64,000 bases of DNA from Candidatus Contendibacter sp. (lineage in GTDB: Bacteria > Pseudomonadota > Gammaproteobacteria > Competibacterales > Competibacteraceae): positions 112,897-176,896 of the forward strand of contig JARSSP010000044.1 in NCBI GenBank assembly GCA_029624675.1. Direction: 5' to 3'. Each line of letters opens with the position of its first letter. Position 1 is the stretch's first letter. The translations under genes and the position numbers were made by a program. The notes below the pieces were generated by a model. That model was not told the DNA's origin, made no database searches, and worked only from the letters and a program-made list of their open reading frames with translations. This document shows positions 34,998 through 41,935 of this stretch, in pieces.

Positions 34998-35885
34998 ATG
35001 AACTTATCGAGACAGGAAATCGAGCATTTCTACGGCATCTGGTTGCCGCTGCTGCATTACGTCAATGGGCGGCGTCAACTGGTTGCGCATGTCCCCCTCG
35101 TGCCCGGAGCGGAGACGATCAGCCCGGAAGATGTTGGCCGACTGCGGAAAGCACTTTGGGAAGATGACGCACTCCGGGAAGGATTCATCGCCGAAAATCC
35201 CGCCGGGTTGTCGGATGCCGATCTGGAGATGGTCGCCAGTTGGCGTTATCGGGTCGCGGGCCAGTTTTACATTTTACGGTATCTGAAAAAGCACGCCGTT
35301 TTCCTGACCGGGCGAGAACCGCCGCAAGCCTACGGCGTCCTGGGTTTGGTCAGTCCGATCCAGGAAGTTATCCCCATGCCGCCACCGGTATTGGTGGATG
35401 CGGTGCTGTTGCCGTTTGAGGACCGGATCATCTACGACAGCTTGTTGATGCCTTACCGGCTGATGTTCGGCTCGGGCATCCGGCGGAGCTTGAATGAGGC
35501 GTACCGCCGGGTTCAGGAACAGGGCGAGGTGACGACCACGCTACAACCCCTCAGCGCCGAAGCCACCCGGCACGCCATCGGTGGGGGCAATCAAAAAGTC
35601 CTAGTCGCATTCCACAAGGAGCTGTTGGCCGGTGGCTTGAGCCCGAAAATGGCCAATGAGCATACTGATAACATCGCGCGGTTCGTTGACGCCTATTGGT
35701 CGACGCCGAAACAGCCCCGTCCGTTGCTGGAACTCGACGTGAGTGGCTTGCAACAGTACCTGCGCCAGCAGGGCAAGAACGTCAATTGGGTCAGTTTCCG
35801 GCGCCTGGTTCGCTTTCTCAGGGATACGGGCCGCATTGATTGGGGCCAGGCAGAAAGGATGCAGCGCCTGTTGAAACAACGATGA
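34998..35885 (+). CDS. Uncharacterised protein with C-terminal SAM-like (recombinase core-binding-like) helical domain
   Basis: A 295-residue cytoplasmic protein. The centre (LPFEDRIIYDSLLMPYRLMFGSGIRRSLNEAYRR) is a conserved-looking stretch that I cannot assign. The last roughly 100 residues (LVAFHKELLAGGLSPKMANEHTDNIARFVDAYW ... LRQQGKNVNWVSFRRLVRFLRDTGRI) resemble the SAM-like core-binding domain of tyrosine recombinases but there is no catalytic domain after it. The ribosome site is weak (GGAAC). Function unknown. Confidence 0.6.
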   Translation: MNLSRQEIEHFYGIWLPLLHYVNGRRQLVAHVPLVPGAETISPEDVGRLRKALWEDDALREGFIAENPAGLSDADLEMVASWRYRVAGQFYILRYLKKHAVFLTGREPPQAYGVLGLVSPIQEVIPMPPPVLVDAVLLPFEDRIIYDSLLMPYRLMFGSGIRRSLNEAYRRVQEQGEVTTTLQPLSAEATRHAIGGGNQKVLVAFHKELLAGGLSPKMANEHTDNIARFVDAYWSTPKQPRPLLELDVSGLQQYLRQQGKNVNWVSFRRLVRFLRDTGRIDWGQAERMQRLLKQR

Positions 35886-36054
35886 TTGGAATGTTGGCGA
35901 GAATGGAACCAGCGGCAAGCAGGGACGGCCACCAGTTCCGCTGGTGAAAAATCGATCCTTGTCTCCGGCTTTGCTTTTCCACCACTATTGGACGCCTGGA
36001 GCAACGCGCTCCATGGAGAAAACTCATCGACCACGCTTGCAAGGATCAACCACG

Positions 36055-36348
36055 ATGTTGGACACCCTCACCTTGGATCACTGGCGCGAATGTCTGGGGC
36101 AGGATTTTCACGTCCGTCTCGGCCCAGAGGCTGGGCTCGACCTGAAACTGACCTCCGCCACGCCACTGGGCGCCGAAAGCGGTTACCAGCGGCAGCCCTA
36201 TTCGCTGCTGTTCGCCGGTCCGCTGACGCCGTTGTTGCCGCAAGCCACCTATCCGCTGCAAAGCGAGTCGATGGGGGAGTTGGGGATTTTTCTGGTCCCG
36301 CTCGGCCCGCAAGGCCAAGCCATGCGTTACGAGGCGATTTTCACCTGA
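36055..36348 (+). CDS. DUF6916-type small protein
   Basis: A 97-residue beta-rich protein: LDTLTLDHWRECLGQDFHV start, YSLLFAGPLTPLLPQATYPL in the middle and LGIFLVPLGPQGQAMRYEAIF at the end, the pattern of the DUF6916 family as I remember it. The ATG at 36055 follows AAGGA; the frame is open further upstream without a site. It has no signal sequence. Genes of this family are often found near tail-collar proteins, as here a few kilobases away. It ends eight bases inside the convergent GNAT gene. Confidence 0.6.
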   Translation: MLDTLTLDHWRECLGQDFHVRLGPEAGLDLKLTSATPLGAESGYQRQPYSLLFAGPLTPLLPQATYPLQSESMGELGIFLVPLGPQGQAMRYEAIFT

Positions 36349-36844
36349 GCGGGTCGGCTGGCTGGTCGGTCGGCGGCTCCACCGCGAGCAGAAGATAGAC
36401 GCCGGTCTCGCCGACCGGCTCGAACCCCAGACGTTGATAAAGCCGCAGCGCGGGATTGTAGCGTTCGACGTGAATGGTCAGACGCCGGCCGGTGGCGGCG
36501 GCTTCCGCCAGCAGATCGCGCAACAGTCCGCCGCCGACGCCTCGATCGCGGTGCTCGGGCAACAACACGATGTCCATGATGCGAATCTCTTCTTTCCAGC
36601 GCGCCACGTACAGCCGGCCGACGGGTTCGCCGTCCAACACGATGAGGTCGAGCCGGGCGCCCGGATAATGGGTTCGGTAGTGATGGTCCTGCGCCTCGAA
36701 CTGCTGGACGAGAAACGCCTGTTTTTGCGCCTCATCCCAGTGGGTGAGAGCCAGTTCCTCCAGGCGGGTGCTGGCATAGACGCGAAAGAGAAAATCGCGG
36801 TCCTCGGGACAAACCGGGCGGAAGGTGGGCGATGGCCGGGACAT
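36341..36844 (-). CDS. GNAT-family N-acetyltransferase
   Basis: A 167-residue protein with the GNAT fold. The acetyl-CoA loop is LLPEHRDRGVGGGLLRDLL (R/Q-x-x-G-x-G/A pattern), followed by the YNPALRLYQRLGFEPVGETGVYLLL strand-helix typical of the C-terminal half. The acceptor is unknown. The ATG overlaps the stop of the Tat-exported DUF6916 gene (TAATG), so the pair is translationally coupled. Confidence 0.85.
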   Translation of the reverse strand: MSRPSPTFRPVCPEDRDFLFRVYASTRLEELALTHWDEAQKQAFLVQQFEAQDHHYRTHYPGARLDLIVLDGEPVGRLYVARWKEEIRIMDIVLLPEHRDRGVGGGLLRDLLAEAAATGRRLTIHVERYNPALRLYQRLGFEPVGETGVYLLLAVEPPTDQPADPLR

Positions 36845-37284
36845 TAGCGCAGCAGGTTGAAAATGGCTTGGTAATACCGGCCCTTGGCGTCGGTTTTGCC
36901 GGTGGGTCCGATCAACAGTTGGAACTCGCCGGAGGTGAGGTGCTGGAATTGGTATACCCCACTGGGAAGGGGATCGTCGGCGGGACCGAGAAAGCGCGCA
37001 GCGAACTGCTCGGTCTTCTTGTCGCGACGCAAGCCCTCCACCGCCACCAGCTTCAGGTTGACGACCTTGCGCAAGCCGGGGCCGCCATAAACGGAGAACG
37101 TCTCGCCGACGTGGGCCTTGAGGCTATCGTAGCTGAAGCGCTCGCCCAGCGACGGCAATGCTTTTTTCGGGCCGGGCGGCTGCCCCTTGGTCGCCGGACC
37201 GGCGGCCATCCCGAGTGAGACTTGACCGCCCAGCGCGATGCCCGCGCCATAGGTCATGGCAACCAGAAATGTGCGTCTGTTCAT
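36844..37284 (-). CDS. Tat-exported DUF6916-type protein
   Basis: A 146-residue protein beginning MNRRTFLVAMTYGAGIALGG, a twin-arginine-style signal. The mature part (SLKAHVGETFSVYG, ARFLGPADDPLPSGVYQF, GEFQLLIGPTGKTDAKGRYYQAIFN) resembles the 97-residue DUF6916-type protein nearby. I place the start at the ATG 37284; upstream codons are open but not needed. It is transcribed just before the GNAT gene. The export route suggests a folded periplasmic role. Confidence 0.6.
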   Translation of the reverse strand: MNRRTFLVAMTYGAGIALGGQVSLGMAAGPATKGQPPGPKKALPSLGERFSYDSLKAHVGETFSVYGGPGLRKVVNLKLVAVEGLRRDKKTEQFAARFLGPADDPLPSGVYQFQHLTSGEFQLLIGPTGKTDAKGRYYQAIFNLLR

Positions 37285-37376
37285 GGGGCGATGGGGGAGG
37301 TGGAAGGTGGGAGTGTCCGCCTGCTGGAGTGGGGTCAGTCGCCAGCGGGCGAGGGAGGCCAACGCTTGCACCTCGT

Positions 37377-37814
37377 TTAGCGGGCGGCAGCCAGCGGATT
37401 GGCGAGTTTGAGCCGGTCGAAACGGGTGAAATCCTTGTCGGTGCTGCACAGGGTCGCGCCATGTTCAATCGCCAGTGCGGCCAAGTGAGCGTCCATCACC
37501 AGCGGACCGGTTGCCTGACCGTTCTGCAACAACGCCGTCAGGATGGGCCAGTGCCTCGCGGTCGGTTGCAGGATATCCACGCAAGGACGAGCCAGCCAGT
37601 CGTCGACGATGGCGGTGGCTTCGGCAATCGAGTAGGGATTCGCATAAATTTTCCGATGGGTAGCGATGCGTAAAAAGGCGAGTATCGTCACCCATGCGAG
37701 CCGTATCGGTTCCGCCTCCGACAGGTTTTTTTCCAGCCATTGTTTCGCGGCGCCGTGCAGGGTGCTGGAATCATCGTAGGCATAAAGCAAAATGTTGGCG
37801 TCGATGAGCCTCAT
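37377..37814 (-). CDS. vapC: VapC-type PIN-domain toxin
   Basis: A 145-residue PIN ribonuclease: Asp5 in MRLIDANILLYAYD, later acidic residues in VMDAHLAALAIEHGA and CSTDKDFTRF. The usual Glu in the second motif is not obvious (WVTILAFLRI), as in some VapC subfamilies. It overlaps the antitoxin start/stop by four bases. Such toxins cut RNA when the antitoxin is lost. Confidence 0.85.
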   Translation of the reverse strand: MRLIDANILLYAYDDSSTLHGAAKQWLEKNLSEAEPIRLAWVTILAFLRIATHRKIYANPYSIAEATAIVDDWLARPCVDILQPTARHWPILTALLQNGQATGPLVMDAHLAALAIEHGATLCSTDKDFTRFDRLKLANPLAAAR

Positions 37815-38056
37815 TTATGAAGAGCCCCTTCCACCAGTTCGAGCAAATCGCCGATGTTGTCGTACTCTATCGGGATGCGTGGCCGCAGATCTCGCGCCCG
37901 AACCACGAATGGGTCGGTCGCCCGCGCCTCTCGCGGTGTGTTGAGGCCAAGCCGCAGGTAAAAGTTGACCATCTCCTTAAAGGGCTTTCCGCTACGCCCC
38001 ATTTCTTCCTTCAGCTTGGCGGCGATGTCGTCGTCCAGGGTCAATGTCGTTCGCAT
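37811..38056 (-). CDS. vapB: VapB-type antitoxin
   Basis: An 81-residue protein with a ribbon-helix-helix-like start MRTTLTLDDDIAAKLKEEMG and a C-terminal tail that would embrace the PIN toxin. I choose the ATG at 38056; upstream codons to 38095 are open but improbable. The stop overlaps the toxin ATG (ATGA), typical of type II pairs, which are autoregulated. Confidence 0.8.
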   Translation of the reverse strand: MRTTLTLDDDIAAKLKEEMGRSGKPFKEMVNFYLRLGLNTPREARATDPFVVRARDLRPRIPIEYDNIGDLLELVEGALHK

Positions 38057-38178
38057 GATCTTGATGCTTTTGTTATGACATCTTGATGCTATCACCGCCT
38101 CGAATTCGCCGCAAGGGCATTGCCCTACTCGATACCCAGCCTACCAGATCAACAATCGAAATCTGTCGGGAATGGGTA

Positions 38179-39390
38179 TTACGCCGGTTCAACACCTTGG
38201 CCGCCACGGAGCAGCCTGCACAGGCGTTCGCCGACGGTTCGCCAGGCGAAGACCGGTGAACTGGCGTGCAGACGCGCCGCTTGCGCCGCGCGGGCATAGC
38301 GAACCGGATCGTCGCGCAGGTCGGCGAACGCACGCGCGACCGCGATGACGTCGACCTCGCCCATCCGCAGCGGCGAATAATCCGTGTAACAGGGTTGGGT
38401 TGGAACCCGAATCGCGGCGTCGCCCCAAAGTTCGGCCATGGCGGCGTGATCCGGCACCACTTGCGGTACGCCAGTCGCCGCGTGCTCGAAACTCACCAAT
38501 CCGAATCCCTCGCCGAGCGCGGTATTGACGCCGAGCGCGCAGGCGTTGTACAGCCGGTTGAGTTCCTCGTCGTCGACCGGACCCGGCGTCGGTGGCCAGA
38601 AGATCACTCGATCCCGAATGCCGAGCGCGTCGGCCTGTTGCTTGAGTCCATCGACAAATGGCGGGTGGGCAATAGCCTGATGCAGGCACAGGCGCACGTC
38701 GTCGGCGCGACCTTGGGCGAAACGCGCGAAGGCCGCCAGCGTGAGATCGATGCGCTTGCGCGGGTCGGGTCGGCTGGCGTTGAGCACGACGAAGCTCGGT
38801 CGGTCGAGTCCGAAATAGTCTTGCGCCATTCGCATCCGCGCGGTGATCGAGTCCGCCTGCTCGATGGGCAACAGCGGACGAAAGCGGCCCAGATCGACGC
38901 CGTGCCCCGCCACCGCCACGCCGATCGGAGATTGCCACCGCGCGAGGGCGTCCCGCAAATCACAAGCGGCGCTTTCGGTGTAGGTGACGAGCGTGTGGTA
39001 ACCCTCCAGCTCGTCGACCCATTCGGCGCGTTCCAGCCGCCCATCCAGGGGCAGATAACCGAGCATCGGCACTTGGCCCTTGATCGTGGCCAGTTCGCGC
39101 GAATAGTGCTTGAGATACCACAAGTCGTTCAGGGCCAGGATGGCGTCAGCGGCCAGCGCGTCCCAGTTCAAGCGCAGCGCGTAGGCCCCCATCAGGTCGC
39201 CGCCGGTCAGGTTGGTGGGCAACAGCCGGACCCCGGAGGCAAGATCGGTCGGCGGGCCCTGGTAACCGACGCCGACCCAAGTGATGCGGTACTCGCGAAC
39301 CAAATACGGTAGCAAGGCTTGCAGCACGCGCGTGAAGCCCGTGCCTGGCCGATACCAGCCGCAGAGCACCAGATGGGCGGGCTGAATCAA
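38179..39390 (-). CDS. Glycosyltransferase, GT4-like
   Basis: A 403-residue enzyme with two Rossmann-type domains. The C-terminal half has the GT4 look: FVVLNASRPDPRKRIDLTLAAFA, then RLCLHQAI, and the donor-binding stretch ALGVNTALGEGFGLVSFEHAATGVPQV containing the E-x7-E motif (EGFGLVSFE). The donor and acceptor sugars are unknown. It overlaps the preceding gene by four bases (ATGA) and lies downstream of three tail-collar genes, so it may glycosylate them or the neighbouring giant protein (inference). Confidence 0.8.
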   Translation of the reverse strand: MIQPAHLVLCGWYRPGTGFTRVLQALLPYLVREYRITWVGVGYQGPPTDLASGVRLLPTNLTGGDLMGAYALRLNWDALAADAILALNDLWYLKHYSRELATIKGQVPMLGYLPLDGRLERAEWVDELEGYHTLVTYTESAACDLRDALARWQSPIGVAVAGHGVDLGRFRPLLPIEQADSITARMRMAQDYFGLDRPSFVVLNASRPDPRKRIDLTLAAFARFAQGRADDVRLCLHQAIAHPPFVDGLKQQADALGIRDRVIFWPPTPGPVDDEELNRLYNACALGVNTALGEGFGLVSFEHAATGVPQVVPDHAAMAELWGDAAIRVPTQPCYTDYSPLRMGEVDVIAVARAFADLRDDPVRYARAAQAARLHASSPVFAWRTVGERLCRLLRGGQGVEPA

Positions 39391-39926
39391 GCGTCGCTCA
39401 GCAGTACCGGGGTGTAGATGGTCTTGCCCTGAATGACGACGGGCAGCAACTGAACGGTCAGCACCGGACCCACGCTCGTGGCCGCGATGTTGCTGGCTTC
39501 GAAGCCGGGCAGGTTCTGATTGCCGAGCACGCCCACCAGCGCATAACCAAAGGTGCCCATGGTGCCGCAGCCGAACTGCTGGGCGATCTGCTCGATGCGG
39601 CGCAACTCGCGGCCAGCCCCGTTGACGTCGAGGAATTGGAACAAGTCGCCCGTCGGCGTCACGTCCAGACCCAGCCCAAGGGTGGCGACGATCAGGATGT
39701 AATCACTGGTGTTGTAGGCACCGAGATTGGGCGCCACGTTCGGCGCCTTCTGCAACTGGTTGTAGACGACGTTCAACGAGCTGCGCTCGATCACCACGAA
39801 CCAGTAGGCGCGGCCGGTGGACGGCGATTGTTGGACAAGCACGTTCTTGCCGATGGCGATGCTGGCCCACAGGAATTGAGTGTCGCGTGAACTGACCACG
39901 GACAATGGAACGGAATTGTCAGCCAT
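39387..39926 (-). CDS. Uncharacterised protein between tail-collar genes and glycosyltransferase
   Basis: A 179-residue protein with no signal peptide. It has hydrophobic but not membrane-like strands (YILIVATLGLGLDVTPTG, GPVLTVQLLPVVIQGK). AAAGGA precedes the ATG. Its stop overlaps the glycosyltransferase ATG by four bases, suggesting both products act together. No family recognised. Confidence 0.55.
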   Translation of the reverse strand: MADNSVPLSVVSSRDTQFLWASIAIGKNVLVQQSPSTGRAYWFVVIERSSLNVVYNQLQKAPNVAPNLGAYNTSDYILIVATLGLGLDVTPTGDLFQFLDVNGAGRELRRIEQIAQQFGCGTMGTFGYALVGVLGNQNLPGFEASNIAATSVGPVLTVQLLPVVIQGKTIYTPVLLSDA

Positions 39927-40031
39927 GGGAATATCCTTCGAAAGTGGATGAACTTAAACGATTTTGGAATCCGGCGTATCGCGCGAACCTCGGTTCGGTC
40001 GAACGAGATCGCGCCATTTCAGGCAGGTTCT

Positions 40032-40556
40032 TCAAGTCCGGGGCGGATACACTCCCTGTAGCGCGATGCAAAAGTAGAAGGTCAGGTAGGGCTGCATGTT
40101 GTTGTGCGGTGCGTCGCCGCCGGTGGGGGTTAAGGCTTGAGCGGACATTGGCTGTATGCCTGCATCCGAGTTTTGGTACAAAAAACCGTTGGTGGATCGT
40201 GCCAACACGCGGGTGTTTGTTGGAGCCTTCAGGTCGCCATCGTCGGAAGAGGCCCGCGGGGTATGGCTATGGGACGGGATTTCGCTTTCAAGCAGAGTTA
40301 CCGTCTCGCTCCCGCCCGTCTCGCCAAGATCGTGCAGCGACAGCCCCGGTCCCTGGCCGGGGTGCATTGGCGCCCGACCCTGTAAATCCGGCAAGGCGAA
40401 GTTGCTCTTGCCATTGCCGCCATAGGTCGTGCCCAGGAGCGAAAACAGCGCCGTGTTCTGCGACAAGGGCATGAGTTGCCCGTCGCACCAAGCCCAGCCC
40501 TTGGGAGCGAAATTGAAGGGGAAAATTCGGATTTCGGCGACGAATGGGTCAGCCAT
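40032..40556 (-). CDS. Phage tail-collar domain protein, copy 1
   Basis: A 174-residue protein with the tail-collar (Tail Collar, PF07484-like) N-terminus: AEIRIFPFNFAPKGWAWCDGQLMPL, SLLGTTYGGNGKSNFALPDLQGRAP, then HSHTPRAS and an aromatic C-terminus (QPYLTFYFCIALQGVYP). It is one of three paralogues in tandem. Family members occur in phage tail fibres and in bacterial surface proteins such as microcystin-dependent protein. No other phage genes surround them. Confidence 0.85.
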   Translation of the reverse strand: MADPFVAEIRIFPFNFAPKGWAWCDGQLMPLSQNTALFSLLGTTYGGNGKSNFALPDLQGRAPMHPGQGPGLSLHDLGETGGSETVTLLESEIPSHSHTPRASSDDGDLKAPTNTRVLARSTNGFLYQNSDAGIQPMSAQALTPTGGDAPHNNMQPYLTFYFCIALQGVYPPRT

Positions 40557-40566
40557 CTCTTTCCTC

Positions 40567-41070
40567 CTAAGTGGGCGACGGGAAAATCCCGAACAGTGAA
40601 ATGATGAAATTGATACAGAGATAGGGCTGAAAATTGGTATGCGGCTGGCTCCCGCCGACCGCCGACACCGCGTCCGGATTCATATTGCTGTTGGCCTGAT
40701 CTTCAATGTAGGGATTAATCACCACCGATTCGGCCAAGACGTTGATAACCGGACTCGTGTTGGTTCCAGCCGAGGTGGACGCCAGCAAGGAGTGGCTATG
40801 AGCCGGAATCTGGCTAACCGTCAGTGTGACCTCTTCCACCCCGCCTGTTTCCGCCAAGACAAAGCCGTTGCCCATGTGCAAAGGCAAGCGACCGCGCAAA
40901 TCCGGCAGGGCGAAAGTATCCTGCCCATTGCCGCCATAAGTGGTGCCGATCAACTGGAAAAGCGTTTCGTTTTCGGAAATTGGCAGCAGTTGGCCTTCGC
41001 AGAACATCCAGCCCGCCGGCGCGAAATTTCCGGCGAACATCCTGATCTCACCGACATAAGGTTGTGCCAT
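40567..41070 (-). CDS. Phage tail-collar domain protein, copy 2
   Basis: A 167-residue tail-collar paralogue (EIRMFAGNFAPAGWMFCEGQLLPI, GGNGQDTFALPDLRGRLP, SQIPAHSHSLLAS, LCINFIISLFGIFPS). It lies ten bases upstream of copy 1, so co-transcribed. The central variable part (residues about 95-140) differs from the other copies, as expected if that part makes the binding face. Confidence 0.85.
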   Translation of the reverse strand: MAQPYVGEIRMFAGNFAPAGWMFCEGQLLPISENETLFQLIGTTYGGNGQDTFALPDLRGRLPLHMGNGFVLAETGGVEEVTLTVSQIPAHSHSLLASTSAGTNTSPVINVLAESVVINPYIEDQANSNMNPDAVSAVGGSQPHTNFQPYLCINFIISLFGIFPSPT

Positions 41071-41082
41071 AGCCGTACTCCT

Positions 41083-41580
41083 TTAGGTCGGGCTGGGGAA
41101 AATGCCTTGCAGGGCAATCGAGAAATTCAAGGTCAGAAAGGGCTGCATGTTGAGATGGGCTTGCGAACCGCCAACATTGGCGATGGAACTTGGGCCAAGC
41201 GCCGTCAAGTTCGACGGGATGCTGTAAACATTGTTGGCGGTGGCCAGGACATTGTTGACGGCGGGTGCGACGTTCGCATTCGACGGCGAACCCGACAAGG
41301 TGTGGGTATGGGTAGGAATCTCGGCAATCGAGAGGGTGTGGGCTTGTTCGCCGCCGCGCTCGCCGAGCGTGTGACCGCCGCCGACGTGGATCGGCGCCCG
41401 GCCCTGCAAATTCGGCAGCGCGAAATTTACCCGCCCGTCACCGCCGAACGTGGTGCCCAGCAATGAGAACAGTCCCTGATTCTGGTTGATGGGCAAGAGT
41501 TGGCCATTGCATAAGGCCCAGCCTCTCGGCGCAAAATTGAAGCTCATGATCCGTATTTCCGACAAGAAGGGTTCCGCCAT
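41083..41580 (-). CDS. Phage tail-collar domain protein, copy 3
   Basis: A 165-residue tail-collar paralogue (EIRIMSFNFAPRGWALCNGQLLPI, GGDGRVNFALPNLQGRAPIH, AEIPTHTHTLSG). I choose the ATG at 41580, preceded by AAGGAGAAAG; the frame is open to 41631. It is the first gene of the triplet by transcription, with a 9-bp hairpin 23 bases upstream of it. Confidence 0.85.
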   Translation of the reverse strand: MAEPFLSEIRIMSFNFAPRGWALCNGQLLPINQNQGLFSLLGTTFGGDGRVNFALPNLQGRAPIHVGGGHTLGERGGEQAHTLSIAEIPTHTHTLSGSPSNANVAPAVNNVLATANNVYSIPSNLTALGPSSIANVGGSQAHLNMQPFLTLNFSIALQGIFPSPT

Positions 41581-41602
41581 CACTCTTTCTCCTTCGTGGT
41601 TG

Positions 41603-41623
41603 CGACCGGGCAGAGCCCGGTCG
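41603..41623 (-). promoter_or_regulatory. Leader hairpin upstream of the tail-collar triplet
   Basis: A 9-pair GC-rich stem (41603-41611 with 41615-41623) with a three-base loop lies in the presumed leader of the minus-strand tail-collar genes. On this strand no T tract follows, so it is not a terminator for them; on the opposite strand TTTT follows, but no gene there would need it. Confidence 0.4.
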
Positions 41624-41935
41624 TTTTGCACTGTGCCGCGATCTTACGGAGGCAACAAATATAGGCTGCTGGGCCTCTGATCAAGGCGACAGCGGGTAGG
41701 TGGGGTTAGACGCCCAACGCAAAACACGCCAAACTGTTAACCCGTTTGTCCGCGCGCCGTAACCAAACCTGGGGCGGCACAAATCAACCGCAAAACGTTG
41801 GGTTACGACGCATCCTGCACTGAGCAATTTCTGGTAATTGTGCCATGCGTGTCTAACCCAACGCGCTGGCAAACATTGTTCTCAAGTCTTAGTCCTGAGC
41901 CAGACGATGGATCAGTTTGAGAACAAGTTGAAGAA
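41624..41935. other. Intergenic region with nested palindromes
   Basis: About 310 bases between the giant repeat gene and the tail-collar triplet. It carries several copies of a GTTGGGTTA/TAACCCAAC-type motif, including a long imperfect palindrome at 41796-41863 and related sequence near 41706-41722. No gene is supported here. The motif looks like a REP/MITE-type palindromic repeat. Confidence 0.5.
41796..41863. repeat. Imperfect 68-bp palindrome (REP/MITE-like)
   Basis: Outer arms 41796-41805 and 41854-41863 (10 perfect pairs) are followed inward by a 5-pair stem (41809-41813 with 41845-41849) and an inner CAATT/AATTG pairing. It lies about 73 bases beyond the stop of the giant gene and could form its 3' end, but no T tract follows. 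Confidence 0.55.

Noticed and set aside
40032..41580. Tail-collar genes as a prophage
   Set aside because: No capsid, portal, terminase, sheath, lysis or integrase gene is near them. Glycosyltransferase and surface-protein neighbours point to a cellular system.
41700..41860. GTTAGAC and GTCTAAC sequences resembling integron attC core sites
   Set aside because: They occur in the order GTTRRRY then RYYYAAC, opposite to an attC site, with no L boxes at the right spacing and no integrase nearby. They are better explained by the palindromic repeat.
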